Positions 1-6,468 of a DNA stretch of 7,983 nt are shown here, piece after piece; within the stretch, counting starts at the first letter, position 1; each line of letters begins with the position of its first letter. The notes beneath the pieces are model-generated. The model ran no database searches. It worked only from the letters and a program-made list of their open reading frames with translations, and had not been told where the DNA came from. Position numbers and translations under genes: made by a program. The stretch is from an uncultured Oscillospiraceae bacterium (GTDB taxonomy: Bacteria > Bacillota > Clostridia > Oscillospirales > Acutalibacteraceae), in the NCBI GenBank assembly GCA_958354085.1, contig CATWUX010000102.1, positions 1-7,983 of the forward strand. Direction: 5' to 3'.

Positions 1-1175
1 CCCGTAATGCCGGTGATTCCATCCGCCGCCAGCCCGGCAATCACCAAGGCCGCACCGCCGCGCAAATCGGTACACTCCACCTGTGCGCCGAACAAAAGCG
101 GTACGCCTTCGACAACCGCTACCCGCCCTTCTACTTTAATACGTGCGCCCATTCTTGTCAACTCACCCACGTGCTTATAGCGGTTCTCAAATATATTTTC
201 GATGAATACACTGGTACCGTTGGCAACGCACGCCATCGCCATGACAGGCGCCTGCGCATCGGTGGGGAAGCCCGGATACGGCATCGTGCGCACGGTCGTA
301 ATCCGGCGCAGACGGCTCGGCGCTTGCACGATAAGCTCACTGCGGCCGGTTCGGATCTGACATCCGGCTTCCTCAAAAACGGAAAAGACCGGCGAAGCGG
401 ATTCGATGTCGGTGTATTTCAGCTGCAGCACACCGCCCGTCACGGCGGCCGCCGCCATATACGTAGCAGTTTCAATGCGGTCGGGCATGACATAATGACT
501 GCACCCGTGCAGCTTCTGTACGCCCTCAATCGTCAGCGTCCCCTCGCCCGCACCGGTGATGCGGGCGCCGCAGGCGTTGAGATAATCGCACAAATCGGTG
601 ATCTCCGGTTCGCGCGCCGCGTTGAGAACCACGGTCGTACCCTTGGCCGTCACCGCGGCCAGCAAAATATTCTCGGTCGCGCCGACGCTGGGAAAGGCCA
701 GCGTGATCTTCGCGCCATGCAGCGGCTCCTTGACGCGGCAATGCAGATAGCCGCGTTCCTCCTCGATCTCCACACCCAGCTTGCTTAAAGCGGACAGATG
801 CAGATCGATCGGACGCGGTCCCAGCTCGCAGCCGCCGGGAAAAGACATATGAGCCTCGCCGGTTTTCGCGATGATCGCGCCCAAAAAAACAATGGACGAG
901 CGCATCTCCCGCATAAGGCAGTCGGGAATTTCCTGATGGGACAAGCCGGCGGCGTCCACGGTAATGCAGTCGTCCCGCCGCTCCACTCGGCAGCCAAGAT
1001 AATGTAAAATCGCCACCGTAGCATTGACATCGGATAAGTCCGGGCAATTATGAATCTCGCTCACACCCTCGGGCAGCAACGACGCCGCCAGAACCGGGAG
1101 CGCGCTGTTTTTGGCTCCGTGGATCCGTACCGTCCCGTCCAGCTTATGCAAGCCTTCTATCACGAGTTTTGCCAT
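1..1175 (-). CDS. murA: UDP-N-acetylglucosamine 1-carboxyvinyltransferase MurA (3' end cut by window)
   Basis: MurA transfers enolpyruvate from PEP to UDP-GlcNAc, the first committed cytoplasmic step of peptidoglycan synthesis. I translated the minus strand from the ATG at 1175; 391 complete codons are visible and the frame runs off the window. Seen: N-terminal MAKLVIEG, the GAKN substrate motif with Lys22, the catalytic loop PGGCELGPRPIDLH with Cys116 (equivalent to E. coli Cys115, the residue fosfomycin alkylates), PTDAQ with Asp306 (E. coli Asp305) and DLRGG with Arg372 (E. coli Arg371). The frame holds across all these points, so I see no frameshift. Against the usual length of about 419 residues, only about 27 C-terminal residues are missing, including the late HIDRGYE-type motif. 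GAAAGGG lies 8 bases before the ATG. The gene follows murG after 187 bp and a terminator-like hairpin, so it may have its own promoter. Whether a second murA paralogue exists elsewhere cannot be seen. Confidence 0.97.
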   Translation of the reverse strand, partial: MAKLVIEGLHKLDGTVRIHGAKNSALPVLAASLLPEGVSEIHNCPDLSDVNATVAILHYLGCRVERRDDCITVDAAGLSHQEIPDCLMREMRSSIVFLGAIIAKTGEAHMSFPGGCELGPRPIDLHLSALSKLGVEIEEERGYLHCRVKEPLHGAKITLAFPSVGATENILLAAVTAKGTTVVLNAAREPEITDLCDYLNACGARITGAGEGTLTIEGVQKLHGCSHYVMPDRIETATYMAAAAVTGGVLQLKYTDIESASPVFSVFEEAGCQIRTGRSELIVQAPSRLRRITTVRTMPYPGFPTDAQAPVMAMACVANGTSVFIENIFENRYKHVGELTRMGARIKVEGRVAVVEGVPLLFGAQVECTDLRGGAALVIAGLAADGITGIT

Positions 1176-1341
1176 ATCACGCACCCTTTCGCATTTCGGA
1201 CAACGCGGATTGAGGAAGCCGTCCGCCCCTTGCGGGAACGGGCGCCTTCATCAGCGTCTGCAAGCCATAGTATGCGAAATTGTGCCGATTGGTGAAGCTC
1301 CCGGTCGGGAAGCCTGTCCTTTCAAAAGGGCGACCGACACG
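1176..1341 (-). other. murG-murA intergenic leader, no convincing gene
   Basis: This is the longest gap in the window. On the minus strand it carries a perfect short inverted repeat TCCCG-AC-CGGGA (1299-1310). Further on are the arms CGCCC/GGGCG, enclosing a small CCC-GCAA-GGG hairpin with a GNRA-type loop (about 1223-1244). The murA ribosome binding site GAAAGGG is at 1184-1190. A 24-codon ATG frame (1251-1177) ends one base before the murA ATG but has no ribosome binding site, so I do not call it a gene. If murA starts transcription here, this is its 5' leader. I recognise no riboswitch class. Confidence 0.4.
1269..1296 (-). promoter_or_regulatory. weak candidate sigma-A promoter for murA
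   Basis: On the minus strand TTCACC (1296-1291, 4 of 6 matches to TTGACA) and CATACT (1274-1269, 4 of 6 to TATAAT) are separated by 16 bases, about 95 bp before the murA start. The match is poor. It is listed mainly because the upstream terminator-like hairpin implies that murA needs a promoter in this gap. Confidence 0.2.
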
Positions 1342-1379
1342 AAAAAAGCCGATTGCCGGAAATCAGGAAGCGGCTTTTT
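1342..1379 (-). terminator. intrinsic-terminator-like hairpin overlapping the murG stop codon
   Basis: Read on the minus strand, the arms AAAAAGCCG (1379-1371) and CGGCTTTTT (1351-1343) are perfect complements around a 19-base loop, and the T run extends to 1342 (six T). The 5' arm lies inside the last murG codons (Gln-Lys-Ala-Ala) and the murG TGA (1365-1363) sits in the loop. A competing, tighter fold also ends at the same T run: CC-(T bulge)-GATT paired with AATC-GG around a 6-base loop. The GC part of either stem is short, so termination could be partial. In the opposite direction the hairpin is also followed by T residues (1375-1379), as expected for an A/T-flanked stem. Confidence 0.6.
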
Positions 1380-2493
1380 GCGCGAGCACCTCTATAATAA
1401 CCGAATAGATACGCGCGGACGCGTCGAAAATCGCCGCTTTTTTGGCGTTTTCTCCCATTTCTTTTAAGCGTTCCGGCGACAGCACCAACTCCTGCATCGT
1501 ATCCCACAGGCTGTCGGCTGTCAGATTTTTTTCTTCTATGCAAACCGCGGCTCCGCGGTCAACAAGCGCCATTGCATTGTAGTATTGATGATTTTCCGCC
1601 ACATTGGGAGAAGGAATGAGGATAGACGGCTTACCGGCAGCGGGCAGCTCGCTGAGCGTCATCGCGCCGCAGCGGGAAATCACCAGATCCGCCGCCGCCA
1701 TGCAGCGCGGCATATCGTCAATATATTCGCGCACCCGGATACCGTCCGCATCCAGCGGCACGCCCAGCGTTTCCAGCTGACGGCAGGTGGTTTCCCAGCC
1801 GCCGCGTCCGGTCGCATGGATATGCTGGATCCCACCGTTCGCGTGGCTGCGTGCCAGCACCTCCGCCATCGTGCGGTTCATGCATTCCGCGCCCAGGCTG
1901 CCCCCAACCGACAACACCAGCGGACGGCTGTCCACTCCCAGCTGCCGGCGCGCCGTTTCACGGTCCAGACACAAAAAGTCCGGCCGCAGAGGATTGCCGG
2001 TCACGATGACCCGCGCGGATTCCGGCAGGTATTGGCGTGCCGATTCATCGCTGATCAAGACGGCTGCCGCGACCTTTGCCAGCATTTTCACCGTTACGCC
2101 CGGAAACGCATTGGATTCATGCACGACCACCGGAATACCCATTTTTGCCGCTTTGCGCAAAATCGGGCCGCTGACATAGCCGCCGGTACCGATCGCGATG
2201 TCGGGCTGAAACTCTTTCAGAATACGGGCACAATCCGCGCCCGCCGTCACCGCATGAACAGCGGCGGAGATATTGCGCCCGATATTTTTCAGCGACAGCC
2301 GCCGCTGAAAGCCACGCACATCCATCGTGCGTATTTCGTATCCCGCCGCCGGAACCAGACGGGTCTCCATCCTTCCCTCGGCGCCGACAAACAGGATCTC
2401 TGCGTCGGGCTGTTCCTGTTTGATCTTTGCGGCGATTGCCAGCGCCGGATTGATGTGGCCGGCCGTACCGCCGCCTGTCATGAGCACACGCAT
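1363..2493 (-). CDS. murG: MurG, lipid II-forming GlcNAc transferase
   Basis: MurG adds GlcNAc from UDP-GlcNAc to lipid I, making lipid II on the inner face of the membrane. It is 376 residues, normal for this GT-B (GT28) family. Seen: N-terminal glycine-rich loop GGGTAGH (7-13) with His13, TGGYVSGP (103-110), HESNAFPG (125-132), TGNPLR (165-170), the second glycine-rich turn SVGGSLGA (195-202) that opens the C-terminal nucleotide-sugar domain, SRCGAMTLSE (273-282) and ENHQYYNA (300-307). All expected motifs are intact. The start is the ATG at 2493, with GGGAGGG (2506-2500) 6 bases before it. It lies 97 bp after ftsW, a gap that holds a stable hairpin. The last codons form one arm of a terminator-like hairpin. 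The usual family contacts (donor UDP-GlcNAc by the C-domain, lipid I by the N-domain and membrane face) are inferred from homology. Confidence 0.97.
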   Translation of the reverse strand: MRVLMTGGGTAGHINPALAIAAKIKQEQPDAEILFVGAEGRMETRLVPAAGYEIRTMDVRGFQRRLSLKNIGRNISAAVHAVTAGADCARILKEFQPDIAIGTGGYVSGPILRKAAKMGIPVVVHESNAFPGVTVKMLAKVAAAVLISDESARQYLPESARVIVTGNPLRPDFLCLDRETARRQLGVDSRPLVLSVGGSLGAECMNRTMAEVLARSHANGGIQHIHATGRGGWETTCRQLETLGVPLDADGIRVREYIDDMPRCMAAADLVISRCGAMTLSELPAAGKPSILIPSPNVAENHQYYNAMALVDRGAAVCIEEKNLTADSLWDTMQELVLSPERLKEMGENAKKAAIFDASARIYSVIIEVLAQKAAS

Positions 2494-2519
2494 AGGAATC
2501 CCTCCCAGACTATGTGTCG

Positions 2520-2548
2520 TTTCACCGGTAGGACACCACCGGATGAAA
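2520..2548 (-). other. stable hairpin just upstream of the murG ribosome binding site
   Basis: On the minus strand TTTCA-(T)-CCGGT and ACCGGTGAAA form ten base pairs with one bulged T (plus-strand A2543) and an 8-base loop GGTGTCCT. It ends 13 bases before the GGGAGGG site of murG. No T run follows, so it is not an intrinsic terminator. It could be an mRNA processing or stability element, or play no role. Confidence 0.5.
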
Positions 2549-2590
2549 ACGGATATTGACTATGAAGAATATATTGGGCAGAAAGCGCCG

Positions 2591-3790
2591 CTACGTATCC
2601 TCCGGTTCGGCGATATTGCTGTGCCGTGAAACGGCCAGCACAACGCCCATCTGCGCCAGCAGCATAACCAGTGATGTACCGCCGTAACTGAAAAACGGCA
2701 AACTGATTCCGGTATTGGGGATCGTATTGGTGACCACCGCCATATTGAACACGACCTGAATCGCCACCTGCGCCGTCAAGCCGATGGCAAGCATGGAACC
2801 AAATTTATCCGGCGCTTTCATACCGATCATAAACCCGCGCCAAATCAGCAGTGCAAACAGAAGAATAATCAGCAGCGCGCCAATAAATCCCAGTTCTTCG
2901 CATACGACCGCAAAAATAAAATCATTCTGCGGTTCGGGCAAGAACAGATGCTTTTGCCGCGAATTGCCCAGTCCCTGCCCCATCAAGCCTCCGGAGCCGA
3001 TCGCATACAGCGATTGGATCGTCTGCCAGGCGTCATCGCGGGTCGCGCTTTCAGAAAAAGCTTCAAAGGGATGCAGCCATACATTGATACGATCCAGCTC
3101 ATACCCTTTGACGAAAATCATATATCCCGCCGCCGCGCCGCCCAATCCGAGGGTCGCCCCCAGATATAACGCACGCGTACCGCCGATAAACATCATCACC
3201 AGACCGATCGCCAGCAGCAGCATCGTACCGGACAAGTGCGGCTCAAGAAATACCAAGCCGCAAGTCACACCGAGGATCAGCATAAACGGCAGATACCCAT
3301 GTGTGAAAGTTTTCATCTTTTTATAATTCAAGGAAATCAAGTGGGCAAACAGTAAAATCAACCCGAACTTTGCAATTTCCGAAGGCTGGAACTGCCCGAT
3401 ACCGGGTACATAGATCCAACGGTGGATACCGATACTGGACGGCATGAACAGCGCCACCACCAGCAAAATCAAGGACAGTCCCATAATCGGCAGCGCAAAC
3501 CGATGCAGGATATGATAATCAATCATGGAGGCAAACAGCATGGCGGCTACACCGATAGCGGCAAAAATCAACTGCCGCTTGATAAAATAATAGCTGTCCT
3601 CTTCCCAGTAATAGGCATAGGAATACCCCGCCGAAAACAAGCAGATCAGCCCGACTACCAGCACCAGCATCACTAAGATCAGGAACGGCATATCAAATCC
3701 GTTCACCAACGAAAAAAAGTGCAGCTTTTTCTTCGGCTTTGTGCCGGACGCTGCTCCCGCAGCCGCCGTCCTTGTCTTTCCCAACGCCAA
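2591..3790 (-). CDS. ftsW: SEDS-family peptidoglycan glycosyltransferase, FtsW/SpoVE type
   Basis: This membrane protein polymerises lipid II into glycan strands together with a class B PBP such as the one encoded at 7983-6469. It is 399 residues, within the family range. A basic cytoplasmic tail (residues 1-25) precedes about ten hydrophobic segments (roughly 35-54, 73-90, 97-116, 141-155, 167-182, 187-203, 207-228, 292-318, 331-353, 369-387). SEDS signatures are complete: GIHRWI (121-126), QPSEIAK (135-141), LEPHLSGT (182-189), the long extracellular loop with GNSRQK and LPEPQNDFIFA, whose Asp290 matches the catalytic aspartate of RodA/FtsW, and NTGISLPFFSYGGTS (359-373). The start is TTG at 3790, 8 bases after a consensus AAAGGAGG; the next in-frame Met (34) would cut into the first membrane segment. 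murD, commonly found just before this gene, is absent. Sequence alone does not separate vegetative FtsW from sporulation SpoVE; position in the cluster fits either. Confidence 0.95.
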   Translation of the reverse strand: MALGKTRTAAAGAASGTKPKKKLHFFSLVNGFDMPFLILVMLVLVVGLICLFSAGYSYAYYWEEDSYYFIKRQLIFAAIGVAAMLFASMIDYHILHRFALPIMGLSLILLVVALFMPSSIGIHRWIYVPGIGQFQPSEIAKFGLILLFAHLISLNYKKMKTFTHGYLPFMLILGVTCGLVFLEPHLSGTMLLLAIGLVMMFIGGTRALYLGATLGLGGAAAGYMIFVKGYELDRINVWLHPFEAFSESATRDDAWQTIQSLYAIGSGGLMGQGLGNSRQKHLFLPEPQNDFIFAVVCEELGFIGALLIILLFALLIWRGFMIGMKAPDKFGSMLAIGLTAQVAIQVVFNMAVVTNTIPNTGISLPFFSYGGTSLVMLLAQMGVVLAVSRHSNIAEPEDT

Positions 3791-3798
3791 ACCGACCG

Positions 3799-3806
3799 CC
3801 TCCTTT
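3799..3806 (-). promoter_or_regulatory. consensus ribosome binding site that fixes the ftsW TTG start
   Basis: AAAGGAGG on the minus strand is fully complementary to the 16S 3' end and lies 8 bases before the TTG at 3790. It is the strongest ribosome binding site in the window and is the reason for accepting a TTG start for ftsW. Confidence 0.85.
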
Positions 3807-3836
3807 CTTTACCCAGTATACGAATTTGCCGGACAA

Positions 3837-4859
3837 TTATGCGTACAGAACGAACAACATTCCGACGGCGCCGCCGGCAATCGTCAGCAGCGTAAACACC
3901 GTGACGATTTTATTTTCGCTCCAGCCGGACATTTCAAAATGATGATGCAGCGGGCTCATTTTAAACAGCCGCTTGCCGTGTGTCAGCTTGAAATAGGTCA
4001 CCTGCAGCACGACGGACAGCATCTCGATCAAGTACACGATACCGGCCGGCAGCAGCAGCAGCGGCCGTCCGATTCCGAACGCCAGCGCACAAATCGCGCC
4101 GCCGATAAACAGTGACCCCGTATCCCCCATGAAGACTTTTGCGGGATGCAGGTTCCATACCAGAAAACCAACCAGCGCACCGCCCAGCGCCGCCGCCAGC
4201 AGGCTTTGGCCGAAATAGCCGGTCGCACCCGCGACGATTAGGAAAAACAACGTCACCACAAAGCTGACCGTTCCGCACAGGCCGTCGATTCCGTCGGTAA
4301 AATTCACGGCGTTGGTCTCGCTGAGGATAACGAACATGCACAGCGGAATAAACCACACTCCCAGCTCCACATCGCCGAAGAACGGTATATGGATCGCCGT
4401 CCCCTGCGCCATGTAGACCGACAGCGCATATCCCAGCGACACCAACAGCTGGCCGAACAGTTTTTGTTTTTCGGTCAAGCCGAGATTGCGCTTTTTTACG
4501 ACCTTGATATAGTCGTCCAAAAAGCCGACCGCGCCGCAGCACAGCGCCAAAATTACGCCGCTGAACAGGCGGGTAAGCGTCGCGGGCGGCGCGTCCAGTA
4601 TGGGCCATTCCAGCGGCACCCACATTTCACACACGAACAGCGCCGCAGCAAACGCCGCCAAGGTACCGATGATGAACAATATGCCGCCCATAGTAGGCGT
4701 ACCCTGTTTATTTTTATGCCACGCCGGCCCGATATCCCGTATTGTCTGCCCGAATTTCAGGCGGTGCAAAACCGGTATCAGCTTTTTCCCCAGCAGCGCC
4801 GTCAGCAAAAACGCCGCCAGTGCCGTTGCCGCCAGCACGGTCATATTCAAAACATTCAT
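3837..4859 (-). CDS. mraY: MraY, phospho-MurNAc-pentapeptide translocase
   Basis: MraY transfers phospho-MurNAc-pentapeptide from UDP to undecaprenyl phosphate, giving lipid I; it is the target of several nucleoside antibiotics. The protein is 340 residues, close to Gram-positive homologues, with about ten membrane segments. Seen in order: WHKNKQGTPTMGG (47-59), the FLDDYIKV motif with Asp115-Asp116, NAVNFTDGIDGL (183-194), MGDTGSLF (244-251) with the catalytic-site Asp246, and the loop PLHHHFE (303-309) with the His305-307 cluster. All catalytic residues are present. The start is the ATG at 4859; the ribosome binding site is poor (GGCGGG about 8 bases upstream, or GGAAAGG 13 bases upstream), but family alignment supports this start because residues 6-30 form the first membrane helix. 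murF, usually between murE and mraY, is missing, and 72 bp separate this gene from murE. A perfect 10-bp tandem duplication lies just upstream. Confidence 0.97.
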   Translation of the reverse strand: MNVLNMTVLAATALAAFLLTALLGKKLIPVLHRLKFGQTIRDIGPAWHKNKQGTPTMGGILFIIGTLAAFAAALFVCEMWVPLEWPILDAPPATLTRLFSGVILALCCGAVGFLDDYIKVVKKRNLGLTEKQKLFGQLLVSLGYALSVYMAQGTAIHIPFFGDVELGVWFIPLCMFVILSETNAVNFTDGIDGLCGTVSFVVTLFFLIVAGATGYFGQSLLAAALGGALVGFLVWNLHPAKVFMGDTGSLFIGGAICALAFGIGRPLLLLPAGIVYLIEMLSVVLQVTYFKLTHGKRLFKMSPLHHHFEMSGWSENKIVTVFTLLTIAGGAVGMLFVLYA

Positions 4860-4872
4860 TATACAGTCCCGC

Positions 4873-4892
4873 CCTTTCCGCGCCTTTCCGCG
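4873..4892 (-). repeat. perfect 10-bp tandem duplication upstream of mraY
   Basis: CCTTTCCGCG on the plus strand occurs twice in a row (4873-4882 and 4883-4892), which on the transcribed strand duplicates CGCGGAAAGG. The following plus-strand bases CGGAGAGG (4893-4900) are a near-perfect inverted copy of CCTTTCCG. The mRNA could therefore pair CCTCTCC with either GGAAAGG copy, one of which is the nearest purine-rich stretch to the mraY start. Confidence 0.7.
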
Positions 4893-4931
4893 CGGAGAGG
4901 CACAAAAAATGTGAAATTCCCGGAGCGCCGT

Positions 4932-6368
4932 TTATTGCGGCAGCTCCGCAAGCGCTTCCGCAACAACCTCGCGCTCATCCAGATGAATAATGCCGGTCGC
5001 AAGGATTTGGTAGGTTTCATGCCCCTTGCCCGCCAAAAGGATCGTATCGCCGGGCTGCGCATGCGCGATCGCCCAATGGATCGCCTCTACACGGTTTTCC
5101 ACGATCGTATACGGCGTTTGGGAATCCCGCAGGCCCGCCACGATATCCTCGATAATTGCCGCCGGCTGCTCGGAACGCGGATTATCCGAGGTCACCACGA
5201 GATAATCGGACAGCGCCGCCGCGATTGCTCCCATTTTCGGGCGCTTTGTTTTATCCCGGTCGCCGCCGCAGCCAAACACGGTCACGAGTCGGCCGTGCTT
5301 GCATTCCGCCAGCGTTTTGCAGATGTTTTCCAATCCGTCCGGCGTGTGGGCATAGTCGATCACGACCGTGAAATCGCGTCCGGTCGGCACGATCTCCGCG
5401 CGCCCCTTGACGCCCCCTGCCGTTCCGAGCGCCTCCAGCACACGGTCAAGCGGCATGCCCAGCGTCAGCGCACAGGTTGCCGCGCCCAATGCGTTATAAA
5501 CCGAGAACAGCCCCGGGGTTGCAAGCTGCACGCGTCCGATCGCACCGGTTCCCACCAGTTCAAACGATACGCCGTCCGGGCGCTGCCGGATATTGCGCGC
5601 GGTGAAATCTGCCGTATCGTCGCCCACGGAATAGCGCACCCAGCGGCAATCCAGCCCGGCCGTAAGCTGCGGCGTCCACGGATCGTCGGCGTTGACGATT
5701 CCGACGCGGCACATGGTAAACAGGCGTTTTTTTGCCGCCAGATAATTTTCCATGGTTTTATGGTAATCCAAATGATCCTGCGTCAAATTGGTAAAGATGC
5801 CCGCTTCAAAGGCCAGCCCTTCCACGCGGTCCTGATCCAAGGCGTGTGACGACGCCTCCATCACGGCATACGCGCACCCTTCCGCCGCCATCAGCGCCAG
5901 CATACTTTGCAGATCATAAGGATCCGGCGTCGTATGCCCGGCGGGCAAAATGCGTTCGCCGATCATATTCTGGATTGTGCCGATCAGCCCCACTTTATGC
6001 CCGCACGCCTCCAAAATCGCCTTGAGCAGATAGGTGGTGCTGGTTTTTCCGTTGGTGCCGGTCACACCGATTAAGCGCAGCTTTTGCGCCGGATTGCCAA
6101 ACCAGTTGGCGCACATACGCGCCCATGCCACGCGGGTATTGGGCAGCACCAGCGCCGCAACACCCGGCACCTCGCGCTGGGCAATTACGACCGCCGCGCC
6201 GGCTTGCACCGCTTTTTCCGCGTAGTCATGTCCATCCACCGCGTTCCCGCTGATACAAACAAACGCCCAGTCCTTTTCCACGCGGCGGGAATCGCAGGTG
6301 ATCCCCGCAATGTCCCGATCGTTCTCTACCGGGCAAACGCCTGCCAGTAATTCGGATAATTTCATCAT
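4932..6368 (-). CDS. murE: MurE, UDP-MurNAc-L-Ala-D-Glu:meso-diaminopimelate ligase
   Basis: MurE is the cytoplasmic ATP-dependent ligase that adds the third residue of the stem peptide. It is 478 residues from the chosen start. Seen: the N-terminal UDP-binding domain with CDSR (25-28); the central Mur-ligase ATPase domain with GVTGTNGKTSTT (101-112), HTTPDP (145-150), EASSHALDQ (171-179), NLTQDHLDYH (194-203) and Lys213 in LAAKKRLF, the lysine expected to be carbamylated; then VYNALGA, DYAHTPDGLENI (338-349), GCGGDRDKTKRPKMG (366-380) and SDNPRSE (394-400). The DNPR motif is the known signature of meso-DAP-specific MurE; lysine-adding enzymes lack it. The start is the first of two adjacent ATGs (6368), 8 bases after AAAGGAG; homologues begin MKLSELL. 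The frame stays open upstream to 6602, overlapping the PBP gene, but those residues look like shadow sequence. Between PBP and mraY, as in dcw clusters. Confidence 0.96.
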   Translation of the reverse strand: MMKLSELLAGVCPVENDRDIAGITCDSRRVEKDWAFVCISGNAVDGHDYAEKAVQAGAAVVIAQREVPGVAALVLPNTRVAWARMCANWFGNPAQKLRLIGVTGTNGKTSTTYLLKAILEACGHKVGLIGTIQNMIGERILPAGHTTPDPYDLQSMLALMAAEGCAYAVMEASSHALDQDRVEGLAFEAGIFTNLTQDHLDYHKTMENYLAAKKRLFTMCRVGIVNADDPWTPQLTAGLDCRWVRYSVGDDTADFTARNIRQRPDGVSFELVGTGAIGRVQLATPGLFSVYNALGAATCALTLGMPLDRVLEALGTAGGVKGRAEIVPTGRDFTVVIDYAHTPDGLENICKTLAECKHGRLVTVFGCGGDRDKTKRPKMGAIAAALSDYLVVTSDNPRSEQPAAIIEDIVAGLRDSQTPYTIVENRVEAIHWAIAHAQPGDTILLAGKGHETYQILATGIIHLDEREVVAEALAELPQ

Positions 6369-6376
6369 GTTGGCCA

Positions 6377-6383
6377 CTCCTTT
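6377..6383 (-). promoter_or_regulatory. ribosome binding site that decides the murE start
   Basis: AAAGGAG on the minus strand lies 8 bases before the ATG at 6368 and 11 before the second ATG at 6365. It supports 6368 over the longer in-frame alternatives at 6455 and 6602. Confidence 0.8.
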
Positions 6384-6390
6384 CCGTGCC

Positions 6391-6428
6391 TTGCTTCCAG
6401 CAGAAGCAAACAGCACGCCGCCTGCTGG
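6391..6428 (-). other. two mutually exclusive hairpins in the murE leader
   Basis: On the minus strand CCAGCAG (6428-6422) can pair perfectly with CTGCTGG (6403-6397). The local sequence can instead fold as TTGCTTC-TGCTG-GAAGCAA (6409-6391), a perfect 7-bp stem with a 5-base loop. The two share bases 6397-6403, so only one can form at a time. Both end shortly before the murE ribosome binding site without covering it. No known riboswitch or T-box features are recognisable, so a regulatory role is only a possibility. Confidence 0.4.
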
Positions 6429-6443
6429 TATTTTTGACCGTCC

Positions 6444-6466
6444 GGCGCTGTTCATACAACAGCGCC
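6444..6466 (-). other. strong 9-bp hairpin just after the PBP stop codon
   Basis: On the minus strand GGCGCTGTT and AACAGCGCC are perfect complements around the loop GTATG, starting two bases after the PBP stop codon (6471-6469). The next bases are GGACGGTC, so there is no T run and intrinsic termination is not expected. The loop contains an ATG (6455-6453) in frame with murE. Likely roles are mRNA 3' end protection or processing between cistrons; this is inference. Confidence 0.65.
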
Positions 6467-6468
6467 TT

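Noticed and set aside
171..788. 205-codon plus-strand frame over the murA region
   Set aside because: The minus strand here encodes murA with all catalytic residues in one unbroken frame, so this is an antisense shadow.
1177..1251. 24-codon ATG frame ending one base before the murA start, possible leader peptide
   Set aside because: No ribosome binding site precedes it and the peptide has no run of a regulatory amino acid. Its tight spacing to murA is not enough to call it.
1261..1347. GTG-started frame of about 29 codons after murG
   Set aside because: It begins right behind the terminator T run, has no ribosome binding site, and shows no family resemblance.
1585..2559. 324-codon open frame on the plus strand opposite murG
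   Set aside because: It is a shadow of murG: low-quality Arg/His-rich sequence, no ribosome binding site or family resemblance, and murG is intact on the other strand.
4858..4863. Perfect TATAAT on the minus strand at the mraY start
   Set aside because: It overlaps the start codon, so transcription would begin inside mraY, and the hexamer 17 bases upstream (AAGGCG) does not resemble a -35 element.
4389..5849. 486-codon open frame on the plus strand opposite mraY and murE
   Set aside because: It is antisense to two intact genes with complete family motifs. Its translation is rich in Arg, His and Gln without any recognisable domain, as expected for the reverse frame of GC-rich coding DNA.
6444..6466. 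Intrinsic terminator after the PBP gene
   Set aside because: The stem is strong but is followed by GGACGGTC on the transcribed strand, with no T run, so an intrinsic terminator is not supported.
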